Assembly (NCBI RefSeq): GCF_009830285.1
Contig: NZ_WUQX01000001.1
Location: 303,501 to 367,500, forward strand
Reading direction: 5' to 3'
Source of the DNA: Sporofaciens musculi
Lineage (GTDB): Bacteria > Bacillota > Clostridia > Lachnospirales > Lachnospiraceae
Length of the DNA stretch: 64,000 bases
A program made the translations under genes and the position numbers. Positions 63,128-64,000 of this stretch are shown one piece after another. Under the pieces are notes generated by a model. That model did not search any database. It saw nothing but the letters and a program-made list of their open reading frames with translations, and had not been told where the DNA came from. Numbering within the stretch: the stretch's first letter is position 1; each line of letters opens with the position of its first letter.

Positions 63128-64000
63128 CTATCTTACCAGCTTAAACTGATTAACAAGTTTTTTCAGAAGGTCAGCCTGGCTTGCCAATTCTTCACTTGCC
63201 GCCGCCGATTGCTCTGCGGTAGCTGAATTCGTCTGAACCACGCTGGAAATCTGGTCAATGCCGATCGTTACTTGTGATATAGAATTAGCTTGCTCCTCCG
63301 TAGCGTCAGAAATTAATGTCATCTCACTTAGTACCTTCTGTGCACTTAAAATAACATCGTGGAGAGCTTTGTTGGTCTCATTGGAAAGATGAGTACCCTC
63401 GGCTACTGCCCGTACCGTATCGTCAATAAGAGCTGTTGTGCCCTTGGAGGCTTCCTGAGAGCGTGTTGCCAAGCTTCGTACCTCGTCTGCAACTACCGCA
63501 AATCCTTTTCCAGCTTCTCCGGCGCGTGCAGCTTCTACTGCCGCATTTAAAGCCAGAATATTCGTCTGGAATGCGATATCTTCTATTGTCTTGATCACAT
63601 TATGGATCTCCTGAGATTTTTCTTCAATAGCATGCATGGCTCCCATCATATCGTTCATGTGGGAAGAACATACTTCAATCTGATCATGGGTATATTTATT
63701 TTCCTCTTTGGCTATTCTAGCATGTTCAGCCGTACTTTCTACCTGATTAGATATTTCACTAAAGGAGGCTGCTAATTCTTCTACAGAAGAAGCCTGTTCA
63801 GTTGTACCCTGGGCTAATGCCTGAGCGCTGTTTGAAACCTGCTGACCTCCCGAATCCACTTCCCTGGCGGCAGTATCTATCTCTCGTAATGTTCGGTTTA
63901 GATTATCCCGTAAACGAAATATAGAATCCTGAATTGCAATATATTCTCCTTGATATGCATCGCCTGCTGTACTTTGGAAATTAAAATTACCATTAGCCAT
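63128..64000 (-). CDS. Methyl-accepting chemotaxis protein, C-terminal signalling part (runs off the window)
   Basis: 290 residues visible; the gene continues beyond the window. The hairpin tip that contacts CheA/CheW reads [35 protein letters not shown] around residues 140-175, followed by methylation-helix repeats ([25 protein letters not shown]). The start of the visible part looks like the end of a HAMP region, so sensor and membrane helices lie outside. Confidence 0.9.
   Translation of the reverse strand: MANGNFNFQSTAGDAYQGEYIAIQDSIFRLRDNLNRTLREIDTAAREVDSGGQQVSNSAQALAQGTTEQASSVEELAASFSEISNQVESTAEHARIAKEENKYTHDQIEVCSSHMNDMMGAMHAIEEKSQEIHNVIKTIEDIAFQTNILALNAAVEAARAGEAGKGFAVVADEVRSLATRSQEASKGTTALIDDTVRAVAEGTHLSNETNKALHDVILSAQKVLSEMTLISDATEEQANSISQVTIGIDQISSVVQTNSATAEQSAAASEELASQADLLKKLVNQFKLVR

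Overview
The window comes from the chromosome of a low-GC Gram-positive bacterium, most likely a Lachnospiraceae member (Clostridia, Bacillota). The main evidence is the replication-origin neighbourhood. On the minus strand it reads rpmH-rnpA-yidD-yidC-jag-mnmE-mnmG-rsmG-parA-parB-DUF4446-serS-DUF3881, and on the plus strand dnaA-dnaN-yaaA-recF-gyrB-gyrA. DnaA boxes lie upstream and downstream of dnaA, and two parS sites lie beside parAB.

Positions 1 to about 31200 are a stack of mobile DNA at a single tRNA-Arg(CCT) gene (31144-31217, minus). Three segments, each ending in the 10-bp core CGCTTAGGAG, lie head to tail. E1 (window start to 5220) carries an AraC-GNAT fusion regulator, a MATE pump, a cysteine-rich KTR protein and an IS3-family insertion. 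E2 (about 5221-28581) is an apparently complete Tn916-type conjugative element with its own tyrosine integrase and excisionase, an oriT beside a MobT relaxase, an FtsK-like coupling protein, the orf13-orf17 transfer set and two ArdA anti-restriction genes. E3 (28582-31185) is a small integrase-less island with a 2-TM protein, a zinc-ribbon protein and an ORF6N/PLD-like protein. E2 has no tetracycline-resistance gene. In the usual cargo position it carries an HxlR regulator with a divergent nitroreductase, a CD3324-like protein, an alpha/beta hydrolase, a second KTR gene and a second IS copy. At its left end it carries an AT-rich three-gene cassette (5615-7721) ending in a PD-(D/E)XK nuclease, which is the best candidate in the window for an undescribed system.

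Positions 31300-50100 are the leftward chromosomal arm: a secreted NlpC/P60-3D cell-wall hydrolase, DUF3881, serS, DUF4446, parB, parA, an AT-rich parS region, an alpha/beta hydrolase, rsmG, a decayed GntR/ABC transporter operon, then mnmG, mnmE, jag, yidC, yidD, rnpA and rpmH. Positions 50100-59000 are the origin and the rightward dnaA-gyrA arm. Positions 59100-64000 hold a C-GCAxxG-C-C protein, a DUF2975/XRE pair, a DUF4173-like membrane protein, a PlsC-like acyltransferase and the C-terminal part of a chemotaxis receptor. A 60-bp repeat family occurs at several intergenic places on both sides of the origin.

Regulation visible in the sequence includes two short leader ORFs inside E2 (one with its Shine-Dalgarno in a hairpin loop and followed by a terminator), a 13-bp inverted repeat bracketing the xis promoter, and a GntR operator over a near-consensus promoter. 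All functional calls rest on reading the sequence and on family knowledge. No database search was run.
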